Source of the DNA: Hymenolepis diminuta
Taxonomy: Eukaryota > Platyhelminthes > Cestoda > Cyclophyllidea > Hymenolepididae
Length of the DNA: 64,000 bases
Assembly: GCA_900708905.1 (NCBI GenBank)
Contig: CAADRB010000009.1
Coordinates: 631,435-695,434 of the forward strand
Direction of reading: 5' to 3'
Part shown: positions 27,501 to 42,009 of the stretch, in pieces
Position numbering within the stretch: the first letter of the stretch is position 1
Layout: each line of letters opens with the position of its first letter
Program-made: the position numbers and the translations under genes
Notes under the pieces: generated by a model
Databases searched by the model: none
What the model was told of the DNA's origin: nothing
The model's input: only the letters and a program-made list of their open reading frames with translations

Positions 27501-30500
27501 ACAACGCATAAAAGGTTAACTGGTTAAAGATCTCTTATCGCGCTAATCCGAATCCGATGAGTGTCTTTTAACTACACAAATATTGCATTGTAAAATTAGA
27601 TTTTTCAGTTTCTGCTTAATCAATAAAAAATGAAAGTTATCAAATAGCATAAATCGATAACATCTTAAATGTTACTGAACGTGTACCTTTTTGATCAATG
27701 CAATCGGGACAAATTGAAGGACAGAGGAAGTCGATTTTTTACAGTTTGCCATGTACAGAAGGGTATTGGGGAGTTGATATTACACTTTATGTAAACAAAG
27801 CATGATTTACTTTAATAATAATAAAATAACCTTTTAATATTTCTTCAACTATGAAAAAACTCTTTGGTTTTTTCTTTACCCCTATGACAGAAAACAGTGT
27901 CAAATTAACATAGCTCTGCTACATTTAAATCATATTAGTTAATTACTCTCTAGCAAGTTCATTCTGTTCTTCAGCATTTGGAAGAAGAAACTAGACTGAC
28001 CATCAAAATTAAACAACCGTTCAATAGACATTGAATATCATGGACAATAATTTGCTCTATAATTCAGTTAAAGAATCTTGAAACGGGGATTTTGAAAAGT
28101 AAATTATCTGATAAATAGATACATTAAAATTCAAATCCAAAAATCAATTGAAGTACCTTGACTTTTCTCTCTCCTCTTTATTAATTATAAAACGTTTTGA
28201 TAAGTGATTTGAGTCGTTTCTCCACAATTAAAATTTAGCATTTTGTCAGACTATTCGTTATAGTAATAGTACTGGAGTATTCAAGTTAATTAAAAATAAT
28301 AAGCAGTGTATCATTAAGTAAGTTCAGACTGAAACGTGACTACTTAGATCTTATTGGGCATTTCTTTCAAGTTCTTTTCTTAGATAAATCGAATTATAGG
28401 TGAAAATGTGTATTTGTACACTAAATGATTGGGAAGATTTTGTATTAGAACCGAGTAGAGTCCGTAGAATGCAATATGGACTAGTGCTCATATGAAGTAA
28501 AACAAAAGTGTGTATGTGAAGCGAAAACCAAACAGATTACGCATAAACAAAAAACGTTACTGAGGGGACAAAAATGCGAAGCGATTTGCAAATTAATTTA
28601 ATAGCAAGCATCTATTGTTACAGCGAGGAAATAGCATATGAAAAAATCTATCAATTCGGAATATATTCAATCGTATTTAATGACGTGCAGGGATGGTATG
28701 GTGATGTAATTTCCCGAGAACTGCAATACATTTTCCCCAATAATAATGTCACTAATAAATTTCACAACTCAGGGGCAAGTAAAACTTGAGATTTTTTGGT
28801 TTTTACAATAATTAGGTAAAATGTATTTATACCTGTACATAATAATAAGATAAAATAATCACATTGTAACAGTAGTCTCCTGAATGTCAACTTTGTGAGG
28901 GTTATTAAGCATTTCAAGTGGCAGTGAAAACGAGAGCGTGAGATTAAATAAAGGTGGATGTAGAATAAAGAGTGCAACATTATAGAAATACTTAATTAGT
29001 TACGATCGCAAATGACCAGATATTTACAACTTTGTAAAGTTTCACTACTATCCGTTTTACAATCTGATCATTTAGCCAATGGATGGGATGACTAGTATTG
29101 TGGAAGTCACAAGAATTTGCGAAAAGTGCAGGGTCGTTTTGAGACGTAAATCATATGACGCCTTGTCCGATTTTCTCCCATCACCAGTCTACCCCGAAGC
29201 TGAGCTAACAAATGCTAGCTGTCGATGTAATAATAATTTATGTTCAGTCTAGGAATGTTATAAGACGAAAATCTTATGGGATTCTTGATCCTTTGTAGGC
29301 AATAGCTGTGGATTCTATTCTATTTATTTCCCAATAAAGTGGTTTTCGGATTACTTAAGATAAAGCATTATTATAAATTCACGAAATTCTTATTTGAATT
29401 ATTCATTTTCAAAACACATCTAGGATAACCATTATAAAGCTTCTTTAATAGAGTTCATAAAATAAAATTGTCGCTTTGACTCAATGTATTTACTAAAAGC
29501 CAGACTTAACTTAACTTAATCTTGATATTACTTTCAGCTCGTACTTGAGGTATCTAGACATTCGGTATCCGTGAATCACTCCTACTGATACATGGTCCAA
29601 TGAGTATGATATAATTCGCCTAATAGCCTATAGACGTGAAATTGTGTTTATAATGTGATTTAGAAAACATGTGCTTTCTTCGATGTATTTTAGAACTTTT
29701 ACACGTTGTTTCCAATGCCTGTGATTTAGTAGTCACCAATCTTTAACATTTGACCGATTCGTGCTCATTTTGATGAAACATTAGATCTGAAATGGTTAAG
29801 CGTACGGCTTATTCGACTGCATAGGAAGCCTCATTCCCAAGAATAAGGACGTAGGAAAAGTAATTAGATAATTGAAATACAAAAATAATAAAGCCTGTTT
29901 ACACGGCTTTTAAAGAATTCTGTTAGGAGCTTCAAAATTCTCTGCTTTTATTCTTGGTCGTCTCCTTTTCTATTTTCCAGTTTAAACTAACTTTTAATTC
30001 TAGATTACTCATTTTAATGCTATTTCCAGTCAATAGTCTTTAAAACTGACATCCGACCTAAAAGAATGTATTTATAGACTAATCAAACCAAGAAAATAGA
30101 TTTGTGCCTCTATTTAAATCTTTAATGAGTAAGTTTCTTTATTTTCAAAATGGGTTAGAAGGGAGTATAGAGATCTCTGCTCCGGAATAGATCAAATAAG
30201 ATGTGTCGGAGTCTCGATCTTGAGGGAAAAGGCGGTTACTTGAATGCCCTCTAACACTATCTTTTGATTAAATGTGCTTAATACTGAGTAGGATTTGTCT
30301 GTCTTCCTATTTAAATATTGTAAAATTACTGAAAATATCAATTAATCATCTGTGTTTTTTCTCCTTAAATGAAACAAATTATTTGTTTTCAACTTTATTT
30401 AATTATATAAGTAAGCCCATTAAATTAAGACTTCATTAAGGCAGTGATTTGAGCAAGAAGTGTACAGATTTCAATATTGAGGAAAGAAAAGCAAGTTGTG

Positions 30501-31465
30501 AAATTGAAACTTTGCACTAAAACCGATGATTTCCGCATAATCCCACCACTTAGTCCGTAGGGCCTTCACGGTTAAAGATTTCAATTTACTCTGTTTTGGA
30601 AAAGTGGAGCATTATGAGGGTTGCAGATATTGTTAATCAATAGCGGAGGTTTGTATTTGTTTGCATTTTTCTAATCCCGCGTTTCACAATCTAATTTCCA
30701 TTTTTAAGATAGCAGAAGTAGGCATATAGGCGAATTGATAAATTTCGAAAGAATGGGCGGTGGTGACCTCCCAGCGTTGGATTCAAGAATCTATTAGTAC
30801 ATATGTACTTTTAATAGTGCTAAAATTGTTTATTTCATATGGATTCATCTTACTTCTTTGTTTTTGCATGCATTTATTCACTGATTGCTTGTTGCCAATT
30901 TACCGCTTTTCTGTCAAGCTTTCTAATAGTTTTAGTCACATTAATAATACTAATCGAATGAAAAGCTTCAAGCATGGTAAATAATGTTAATATTTTAAAA
31001 CCTTTCTTTCTATTTAGTAATTCTTCCTTCTTTTATTCATTTTATCTTCATTTAGCTAAATCAAATGACCCAAAATTAAAGCGTAGCCAATAGTAACTTA
31101 TTAATATTATGCTCCTCCAATTCTAAATTGTGCTCACATTACCTTATCTTTGAGGTCAAACAGATTGTTAAATCCCTCAGAGGAATAATCATTTTATTTG
31201 TTCAACTTTAGTAAACTCTGTTGAGCTCTGGTGTGCCAAAATAACGTATAGTATCATGCAACTTATTTCTTAGCTGTGGAAAGACGAAATATAATAGTTG
31301 CAATCCCAGCTTCTGCCTACCAATATTGCCATAAATATTAAAAATGGGTATGGCACCATGACACAATTTTTTAAACTGCATAACTTCTTCAATCAGACGG
31401 TCATGAAACGCTGGATTAAGAAAATGCAGACAACTTGCTTTTAAAATCTGATATCTACAACTTCT

Positions 31466-31475
31466 CCCCCCCCCC
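31466..31475. repeat. Run of 10 C
   Basis: A ten-base C homopolymer in AT-rich DNA, within a longer pyrimidine stretch (CTTCT before, CTC after). Its length may be uncertain in the assembly. Confidence 0.9.
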
Positions 31476-33428
31476 TCACAAGCCTTTCAGGCTTAGCCTT
31501 GAATGCCCTATGAACATATCGGTGACAGTCATGGCTTAGGTTATGCAGAGATCCCTGGTTTCACGAACACAATTTTCAAAATTCACAATGACCTTTTGAA
31601 AGTAGTCGATCTAATAATTATTATTAGAAAATATTTTCTTAAAACTTTAAATTCTTAATCACTAGCTAATCTTTGACTAGAATTTCAGTTTGATAAATAG
31701 CAAGATATTTACATAACCATTGATTGTCAACCAAGTAATTGAATAAAAGGCGAAAAGTCTTAATTGTATCAGTTAACGTAAAATTACGTTTTTCTTGCAT
31801 CGCGCCAAGAAGAAGGAAACATTGAAATGAAGATAGAGCTATGATAAGTTATTAGGAGTAACTGGCTTTATTTGAATTTTCTTTCCTAGGGTCTGATTTT
31901 GGAGAAAAAATTTTTTCCGTTTCCGCCAACAATCGCTTTGCTTATCAAATATCTTCCCAATTTGTTTATTATCATAATTTTTAATATATGCAGTTGTTAT
32001 CTAGGATAAAATGTGTCCAACAAAGTTCAACTATAACTGAAAACTGACTTATAAGGCCGAAAAATGTTAAACAGGAAGAAGATTGCGTAGTATTCACGTA
32101 TTTATAATCTAAAAGAGTTTGATAAAAGAATGCTTAAATAGGTTTCAAATTATCAAGTTGATTTTTCATATGAAATGATCTCGCATGAACCACATTAAGT
32201 GGTTTATCAGGAAAATCCAGCAGACAGCACAATCAGAAGCTCCACTTTTGAAATTTTCACCAAGCTTATAGGTATCATCAAGATAAAGATATGCGTATAT
32301 CGAAAACTTGAATATTCACTTTAAACATCCCTGGATTTGTTTGCTGAATAACGATGCAACCAATTGCATATTTCAATTTCGATAATCTATTGTCTTCTGA
32401 AAAATTAACGCTGATAATCAAATATTTGATGACAAAAATAATATTGTTAATGAATTTTCCAATATGTTTTTTGCATATAACTAAAGGGAGCAAAATCCTT
32501 GGAGATGGATAGAGAAGTACACTAGTAACTCAGTATACTGCTTTTTTGTCCTCGCATAGTTTAAATAACGACCCAAATAAACGACGAATATAATCCTGTG
32601 ACCTTGGTTTTATTTGCACGTACAAAGAACGACAAGTATTTGAATGAAATGCCGTACCATTCGCCCTGTTCTAAAGTATATTTGATTGTGTTCTTTAGTT
32701 ATAACTTGAGAGTCGAAATAGTTGTGGTCGTATCTTTCTGTGTGATTCATTTTAATTTAATATGGCCTGCAACTCAAATGACTAATGACCGTTTTTTTCT
32801 CTGAGAACTTTTAAAGTGCAAATTTGGAGAGTAATAATCTCGACTGCTCTATATAAGATAGATTGCATAACACAATAAGTGCTACTTAGTTCGTATGGTC
32901 AAACGATTGCAACAAGGAGGAGAGTATTGCCTCCACATGCACATTTGAGCAGAAAAAACTAATAAAAAATTTAAAATTTCGACTCTAATATGAAAATATT
33001 TAACTCGGTCTTAGCTACGACTGATACGCCCCTGTTCACTACTTGAGATATATAATAACGTTTCATTTTATTGAAACCCATATGTTGAAGACAACTGGAT
33101 AGAACCTGTATCATGTTAGGGTTTTCGAGGAAGCTTTATATTCGTTGGCCTCTTCAGAGTCTCATATTTCATAATCTCTTTCAAATTGATCTGTGAAAAT
33201 TTAGTTTGAGTTGATCTTAATTAAGGAAATTTTAACAAGTTGCAAAGCGAACCCATTTTTTTATTGCCTAACACCTTTAGAACTCTAAAGAAGAATGTAA
33301 AGGTGCCACGGATCTTCTATACGTGGTTATTTCCAGAGGCCTCCATAATACAGAAAGTTTTTCTTAACCCAAGTTTCCAACTCTACTACACTTATTCCTA
33401 TAGGTTAGCAGGCTCACAGTTTATACCT

Positions 33429-33461
33429 AAAGGAAAGAAAAGGGAAAGAAAAGGAAAAAAA
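33429..33461. repeat. 33-base purine-only tract
   Basis: An uninterrupted A/G run built on a loose GGAAAGAAAA unit. Simple low-complexity DNA. Confidence 0.85.
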
Positions 33462-35629
33462 CGAGAAAACAGATATACATATAAGTTTTGTGTATATTTT
33501 TATTGGTAATAACTTGAGTGGTCTGTGATCATCGTCAATATCATTTACTCGATTGTTTGGATGTTCGGGGTTTGATAGAACTCAGAAAACCATCTGGCTA
33601 TCTATGCAAGCTTGTATATACTTTTTCCATAAGTCCATATTACATGCTAACTGTTTTATATAAAATTAAAAAACGCTATGTTCCTAAAGAATTCTTCTAC
33701 ACAAGCAAAATAGATCATCTCGATCTCCCAGTTGGATTTCTGTCCTATTACTAATCGATTTTTACTGGTATATTAATTCTTTATTAAATAGGGAGAAGGC
33801 AAAATAATTTATTTTAATTTAGAAATTTCACTGATTTTCTATTCGCCAATAAAGTTCCCAATTTTTCAGTAAGATGAGGCTGAGGCAGAATTTCTTGATG
33901 GTAAACTAAATATCCACAAGAAGGTAAAAATCTTATTACAATCGCTTTTCTTAATTTACTTGATACTCCAGTCCTTTTGGTTAACAACAATTTTTACTAT
34001 TATAAAATTTTACTTATTTCAATATTGCGGCTAGAAGTAAGATCGTGAATTCAGATATTTTTCAACTGCATCGCTTAGCAAATTTTTATCAACTTTTCGA
34101 GTTGTTACTGAATGGCCCAGAAACTTCAAATAGAAAAGACTTTTCCACTTTACCATAAGAACACGGTTTATATTTTGAATGCAACGTGTTTAAACTATTT
34201 CTAATACAGAATAGCAGATAAAGAAGAGATAAAATGTGCAGAATTAATCGAATTTGGACAAATTTAATGCATTTTCAGTAATTTTACATGTATAAAGATC
34301 AGTTACGAATATCGTGTTAAAATACAACCCGATTTGAAAATAATTTCGCAAGCTAGTTGGACAAATTTGAAGCGAATTTATGTAGGAGCATGCCATAAAA
34401 GCGTACTGAGTGCTTTAAAATAGATAATACTTCCGACTTTCGATTTATTGTTTTAATTAACCACAGTGCATTGCTAAGTATTTCGACTGTTTTTCAAATG
34501 AAAGGTGATACAATGGGCAAACCACCATCAAAATTTCAATATAAGGGAAAATCTATTAGAATGATTAAATATATCGTCAAGCCGCATAAAATGACTTAGG
34601 TTTGACATTTAAAATATGATACAATAGCGATTTTTAAGGAGAGATTGTGAAATATGAATGAATATAAACTTCTCATATAAGAACAGCAATTACTTACATA
34701 CGATGTGCACAAAAGAAAATTGTTTGTTTAAACAGTCTATGTCATCGACACTTCACAAATAATGAAAGGGATTCGCAAAAGAACCATCACAAATCCACAA
34801 ATTATTTATTAACCGTCAAAAATATTGTTAAGTTTTAGAATAAATTCCTAAATTTGAAGGTGCAAGATCAAACGAAATTTTGATCTCTGTATTGTTCTTG
34901 TTCTTGGACAAGACATATTTAAAGACAAAATAAGATTTTAAAAATATCGACAACCCGATGATCTCAGAATTCGGAATCTTTGACAATAATTTCTTCCTCT
35001 AATTCCTTACTCACTGTTTGAACAGTATTAGCTATCAGACGTAATTAGTCATTTTCAAAATTGAAATTCGATCATATTCGCCTGGTAGAGAATCAGGTAG
35101 CCCGAAATAGAAGCGCTGTGGTAGGATCACCATACTTAGATTCTACGTTCATTAATTAAAAACCCCAAAATTTTAAGCCAGCCAATCCCCACCTATTTTC
35201 TTCTCAGAGGTTGTAAATAATGTTTTTATTAGATAATAATTTATGTTAATAATAAAAATTTTGCGGTAAATTTTCCTCCTAATGTTTTATATATTCAGGA
35301 GATTCGTGCCGAATAAGAAATAAAATAAGTTTAATAATGCCATAATCTTCTACAAAATGTCAGATTTTTTTCTATTTTTGGCCTGTATCCTTACGAATTC
35401 ACAAGGATTCATGTTAGCGACAGCAATAAAATCTAAACGTATTTATGATCTGTAACTGTGACTCATGCTCTCTCCTTGAGCATGCGCAATTTCACTTCCA
35501 ACTGCATTCGTTTAATTTTGAGGCTTATTTTGGAATATTTTTATTTGAACCTTTTTGCTCTCATATTATATTTAAGCACTACTCTGATTCATGAGCTCGA
35601 ATTATTGATAAAACTTCAAAATACATGTT

Positions 35630-35645
35630 TATATATATATATATT
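35630..35645. repeat. TA microsatellite
   Basis: About eight TA units, followed by further AT-rich sequence. Confidence 0.85.
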
Positions 35646-38600
35646 TAATATATGTAATTATTAAAATTTTTCTCTCTTTGACAATATCTCCTTATCGTTC
35701 TTTTTCACATTACTGACTGGCTTCACTCATTTCAGCCATTCTGCCTTGCCTCTATTAGCGGAAACTAATAGAATATTCAGAAGAAACAGCTTCCGCTTAA
35801 TTTAAATAGATTTGCTGAAATCAGATATGATCCTTTTGGCATCTATAGACATGTATTGCGAATCCTGATGAATAAATGGCACGAGATTTAATGTACTATG
35901 ATAGCAAATAAAGGTGCTTATAAATTAGAGAGGGGAAAATTTAGGTAACATCCAAGATGATACAACTGGTGGCGTCTTAAATTAATTTCTCACTTTTCTC
36001 CTTTTTCGAAGTTTTGTTTGCATTAAGAGGGGGAATTCAATCTGAACTACAGTCTGACATTGCTTTGTCCACCTTAATAAACAGGTAATCGGTTAATTGC
36101 GTTATATACTGTTTATGGACATTTATGTACTCCTAATATCGGTGTTGGTTAACTTGGAAGAAAAAAATCTTTACTGGCAACCCCGACCTTATCTACTTGA
36201 ATGCTTATAAAATCTTCAGCAAAACCATTTATACAGTGTAGAATATTATTACAAATATGCGTTTTCAATATACTACATAAATTTAACTTATTGAAAGGTT
36301 GTGAAATCGTGTTGTGAAAGAGCAACTAAAAAAGAATTATGTAGGTGGGGTTTTGCCGGTAATTGTGAAAATTATTTCAATTTCAGCTAAATTTAAGCAC
36401 TAAATAACTGAAACATGAAATTCAAAGATGAATTTGACAGGGTCAGTAACGATGGCAAATTAAAATAACCAAATACTTTTCAGCAGTTTTGCACAATTAC
36501 CTCACCTCTAATCCTACCATCTTTGATCCTCCTTTAATATTTTAAACAAAAATATCATCCAATTGCCCAAATATCTACTGCAAATCCAATTTGCGCACGT
36601 GAATCAGAAATAATAGGATCGGATCTACGGGTGAGGAAAATTAATTTTACCCTTTTTATTAAGCTATTGAAAGCTGGAGATTAGGAAATGTCAACAATTT
36701 TTATGGGGAGGTGCGAAAGAAAGATCAAATAAATATTTTGGATCACAATCAATTTTGTCCGACCTTTGAGAAAACGAGCTCCCATATGGCCATTGTTCTA
36801 TGCCTTTGTGTCTAAAAGGCCTGGATATGATGAAGTTAAATTAATCAAGATCGGAAGACCTAATAAGTTTTAGCTCTGCTTCGCAAATTTCATTCAGTCA
36901 CTCAGGGATATTTGGTCGAATTCGTGTGAACCTTGAATTAACAAGCCTAATTCAAACTAGATTGATTCTTAGCAACCCAATAGAGGAATTCAGTGAATTT
37001 CGATTAAATAATAGAAGAATTTTGTTTTTCTCTCCAAACCTTATTATTTTCCTAATCAAAATTACAATTATATTCATTGGTATTTATTTCATTTAATTTT
37101 TCATTCATTCATTATATTTATCCAATCGATTTGTAAAACACATAATGGTTACCTATTCACTTATTTCACCAAAGTTATGCTCGGAAATTTGATGCAATGC
37201 TTTAAAATTATGAACTTGAAATGATTGTTGATTTTTGAATGGAGAGGATGACTCTTAAATATCGTTATCTCTTATCTCAAATGCGTCGATACTTTTTACT
37301 CGAAATTTAAAGCAGCCTTTGATTTTCTTCCTATTTACGTGAATGAGTCCCTCCTCGAAGTTTTATTTAAAGTGCAAATCACATTTCTATACCTTATAAT
37401 TTGGATTTGCTTCATTTTTATAGTTTCTAATCATAGATCTGATAAGCTTAAACAGCCACAGAGTGACTTACATTGCAGACAAAACATACTTTATTTAGAC
37501 TTTACACATAGCACCACTTTTAAGAGTGCAGTTTTGACGTCTTCTCCAGCCCACCCTATTTCCATCTTATACACTAATATATCATCTCTATTCTCCTTCT
37601 TTTGATTGAGAACGTGCTTTGACTCATGTTGGCCTTTAAGATTATTAAACTTTAGGGAGGATATCTCTAAGCCTAACTCAAGTTATAAAAATAGCCTTGC
37701 TGGGAAGTAGTTTTAATTTGATACCATGGCATTTTCCAAAGCATGAAACTTTACTTTTACTTTCGATAAAATTCTTTCGTCAGTAACCGCACTTAATACT
37801 TTTAAAAACAAAGTAAAATAATGTATTGAGCATCAGATTTCCACTTTTCCAGTTTGTCTAGATAACAGTTTGAGCACGAAATTACTTGGGTTCAAGTTTA
37901 ATCTATTAAGTCAGGAAAATGCCAACAAAGTGCTTTGGAGTTCATAACCCTTTCCAATCTCAAATACTCTTGTCATGTTTTACATATTAAACTCATTTTC
38001 AGATATGGTATAAGTATAATTGTTTTGTTCAAATATCTTTATTTTCGATCTATAACGAAAAGGAAAATTTAAAAATTACAAGAATTCCTATTAAGCTGGA
38101 AATTAATTTGACACGCTATGTAGATTCGTATGCAGTGCAGTTTCTAAGACACTCCCTCAAAATATCTCCAAACACATAAATATTCAAGTTAATGGTAAAT
38201 AATAGCGTCCGGAAATAAGTTGTTCAAGTCCAAATATTGTGAATGATAAGTAGAGAAAGAGCATGATCAGGTCAACGTGAAGACTATTGAAGGTTTCATA
38301 ATCTAAACATCTAAGTTCTGTCAAATATATTTTTCATATTTAGAGCATATATGCAGAGTAAACAGAGCATTATAGGATGGTTTAGGAAGTATTAGGAATT
38401 ATTTGCTAGAAACTTTCAGTGATTCACCACTCATACAGTCATTTAATAATGTCCATTGTCCTTGATAGTGGCCATAAAACCGATGAGTAAGCTTTAAGCC
38501 CCTTTGCAATTAAATATTCTTTCGGTGACTATTAACCTCATTTATGGGATATATTTACGTTTTTTAGCTTTTAATTTCATTTTAAATTCTGATTTTTCGA

Positions 38601-38994
38601 GCTCTTGCAGAAAATTTATCCCAATTTATGGGGTACCCATTAATTAAAATATCACATATAAAAAAATTCCCCACTGGTCTTCTTGTGCCCCGTTCACCGG
38701 ATAACTCAGGACAGAATCGCCACGGTGAGTTTCAAACCAAAAGGTCAAAAAAATGAAAACATATTCAAATCTTAAATGCGCCAGCAAATGGCTCTATCAC
38801 CTAAAGATGAAAGCAACGCCACTATCATCTTAAAATTTTCCAGGAACTAAGTTTAAAACAAAGTTGATAGAAATGTTGAGTTCAAAATTGGATAAAAAAC
38901 TTTTTTGACTATTCTCTTTTTATTAAATATAGGACTGAAAACTATATACTCTATATCAAAATCGTACCTTAGATATGACCATTTGTTTAAATAG

Positions 38995-39011
38995 ATATAT
39001 ATATATATATA
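38995..39011. repeat. TA microsatellite
   Basis: About eight AT units after ATAG. Confidence 0.85.
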
Positions 39012-41959
39012 GCAACAGACATCAGCTCAAGGCTCGTTATTTCAATCAGGACAACACTGCTTAATATTTGAGAGCGTAAAAGGGGATCAGTCTTGACGCT
39101 TCCAGGGCATGATTGCCTTCTCAAACTGACTGGCGAAGTGCAGACATGAAGTACGTTCATTGAAAGCTGGTAAATCTAGATGTATTCTTTCATTGCGATG
39201 TAATGAGCGATAAATCTATACGTCCGGCTATAAATCAGAAGTCGTCTTATTAATTTAATATCACTGAAAAGTTGGTCTAAAGGACATATTTTATCGGATA
39301 AGTTTGAAGCAAATTTTGCCATGACTTACTGTACTTCATATATTATAAGATAAATAAGATTTTTAATTATATCTTCCCTTAGTCAGGCAACAGCCAATCG
39401 ATTAACTTTGTTACACATATTTGTTGGTTGTTATCATTTGGTTGAGTCAGTAATCGTCATTGCAGCCATATTTTTAACATGATGTACCTAGAAAATGGGA
39501 CCTGAAGGTCAGTGAAAACTCAGTGTCACAAAATAACTTGCAGATTTATTATTTATTTATTTACAGTTTGAGGTTATATATATTTGCATTATAATAGAAT
39601 TAATCAAACTGATAGATTATTGACGTAGATGTTTTAGATTCCTTATACGTTTGTGTGTTAACACTGTCGAATTGCCTTATATTTAGTCAACATGCTAAAC
39701 AAAGGCGGCTAGTTAAATTTCTATAAAAAAACAATTAGAATGTAAGGATATGAAGCTTTCAACATTTTATTCACTGAAAATTAATGAAGGCAAGATATGA
39801 AATTTAAAAATTACATAAAATCTTTATTTTCCACTTTGCATTCAGGACAGATTAATTTCCGTTAATTTACTTTTACTCGAATTTTATTAATTATTTTATT
39901 ATTTAGAAACAATGGAATTGATTCTCATGAATGAAGGTTTGAAATTACTCAAATAGGATCTATTTTTAAATTTCCGGAAAAGCTCAAAATGTAAAAAATT
40001 GGTGGTGACAGCGCTCTCATCTTCATATTTTAAAAGTTAAATTTTCGAATTTTGGCTTTTATTATTTTTTGACTTCTTCATTTTTGGATTTTTTCGATTT
40101 TGAAATCAGTTTTAAATGCCAATCCTATTAAATTCAGCTTACGCAGCCTATTGAGGTCGCCGATGTGTAATGATATAAACAGGATTATTAGTAATAATAA
40201 ATATCGATCAAAAAGTAATAACTTTTCACTAAGAGTCAGTTAAAAACGCTAACAACATAGGAACATTTCAAAATAAAACTCAATTGTTTATTTTCGATTG
40301 CTAAAAAATCGTCCACTTTCGAGAAAGTACTTTTTCATTATCTCACGAAGATCATTACGCTTTCTCACCGGATCTCACAAACAAGAATAGTTTATGTGTT
40401 TCAAATATCCATTTAACTGAAAGAAACACTCTCATCAAATAATCTCATCATCTTTCATTTAAATTACGCTCCGTGGATAACATAAATTTAAAAATCGTTC
40501 AAAGGAACTTCACTGAAACGAATGAATTTTATTGAAAGCCAGTTTAATACTTTCTGATTATACTTTTAAATGTTTTTTAGATCTGCTCTTACTTCAAAAA
40601 AATAAAAGTAAAAGGTGTTGCTCATATTATGGAAGCCCCTAGAACTAAGCTGAAAGTTTTTTCAGAAAAATCTTACACTTTCATTGCCAGAACGTAGCTG
40701 AAATCGGGTATGGTTCAACATGGAAGAAGAAAAGCAATCGAAAAAGGAACATTAAAAGGGTTACTTCACTTGATCGTCAAATTTGGCTCGCGGAATACTA
40801 ATTTACTAAATAGTTCACTGCTTCACGCTCCAATATTCAAAATACATAAGTTGTTCCCTGGATCAGTGGTCATTTTTTATCTACAATCACCAGTGCTTAT
40901 TGACTGGTTATCTCACTACGAAAGTCAGAAGTACCACTTTAATTCATTTCTTCTTTCAAAGGTTAAAAAGCAGCTTGATGTTTTATGATCTAAGGTAGTC
41001 TGTATGATCTTAATTTAGCAAAACTCAGAGAGCAGATTTTATTCAAGATAAACTCTAAAAAACAAACAAGACGCTGTATTAGAAGATACAGGGCGTTGTA
41101 AAATTTGTTGTTTTAGAAGTTATTTTAAACGAAGTTGGGAAAAAATGAAAGGAATCTATTTTATATATATTATCAGTATTAATATGTTCACATTTCAAAC
41201 TCATATCCCTGTTCATTTGAAGCAGTCGTTTAAAGGCCTGCGTTCATTTCGTAACTAAATTACTATGTTTTGTGGAAATGCGTTTTTTTTTATATTTAAT
41301 AATGAATTAGCTGAATAACAACTTGACACTTTCTTAAAGTCTAATATAATTTGCATATTTAAGGATATCTCTTCCGTGTCCCTTAGATTTCTAAAAATGA
41401 GTTCGCCAACAACTCTAAATAATTCCTGTCTAAAATTAAAGACAGAAAATATCCTTATTTCTGAAAGAAATTTACTGATAAAATATTACTGTCAGCCGAA
41501 TTTCCTTTGCATCATAAGTGAACTTGAATAGATCTCTGTGTCTTTAGGGAAAGAAATCCAAAATTACTCGAAAGCAATCCATGCAGAACTTTTATTGGAT
41601 GCATGTCAGTGGCGTCCATCGAAGAAAATTATTTATTCATTATTTACTAAGCTCAAGGGCTATTAAAGTGAAAGGAATAAACTTATTAATTTCTCAAAAA
41701 ATTCTGATTACTCAGACATCCAAATCATAGCCGTTTGCCTAAATGAATTTTTCGAAATAATAATTAATAATGATAATAAAATAATGGTATAATGCGATAT
41801 TAATGTAAAAGTACGCAAATTTATAGGATCAACAGAAAGCAGGATAGTTAGTTGTATATTATCTACTTTACTATTTTTAAGTACAAATATTGAAATAATG
41901 TAAAGCACTATGCTGATAACAATGCGATCGATTTTACTTCAAATAGAAAGACATTTATT

Positions 41960-42009
41960 NNNNNNNNNNNNNNNNNNNNNNNNNNNNNNNNNNNNNNNNN
42001 NNNNNNNNN
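41960..42009. other. Assembly gap of 50 N
   Basis: A run of exactly 50 Ns, most likely a placeholder of fixed size. The sequence just before is ACATTTATT and just after is CATTTATC, so the flanks may overlap or lie in a repeat. Confidence 0.98.

Larger units (their letters stand above)
24531..41959. other. Gene desert up to the assembly gap
   Basis: Only short open frames without recognisable motifs. It holds the C run (31466), purine tract (33429) and two TA microsatellites. No splice-consistent chain of exons could be built by eye. Confidence 0.5.
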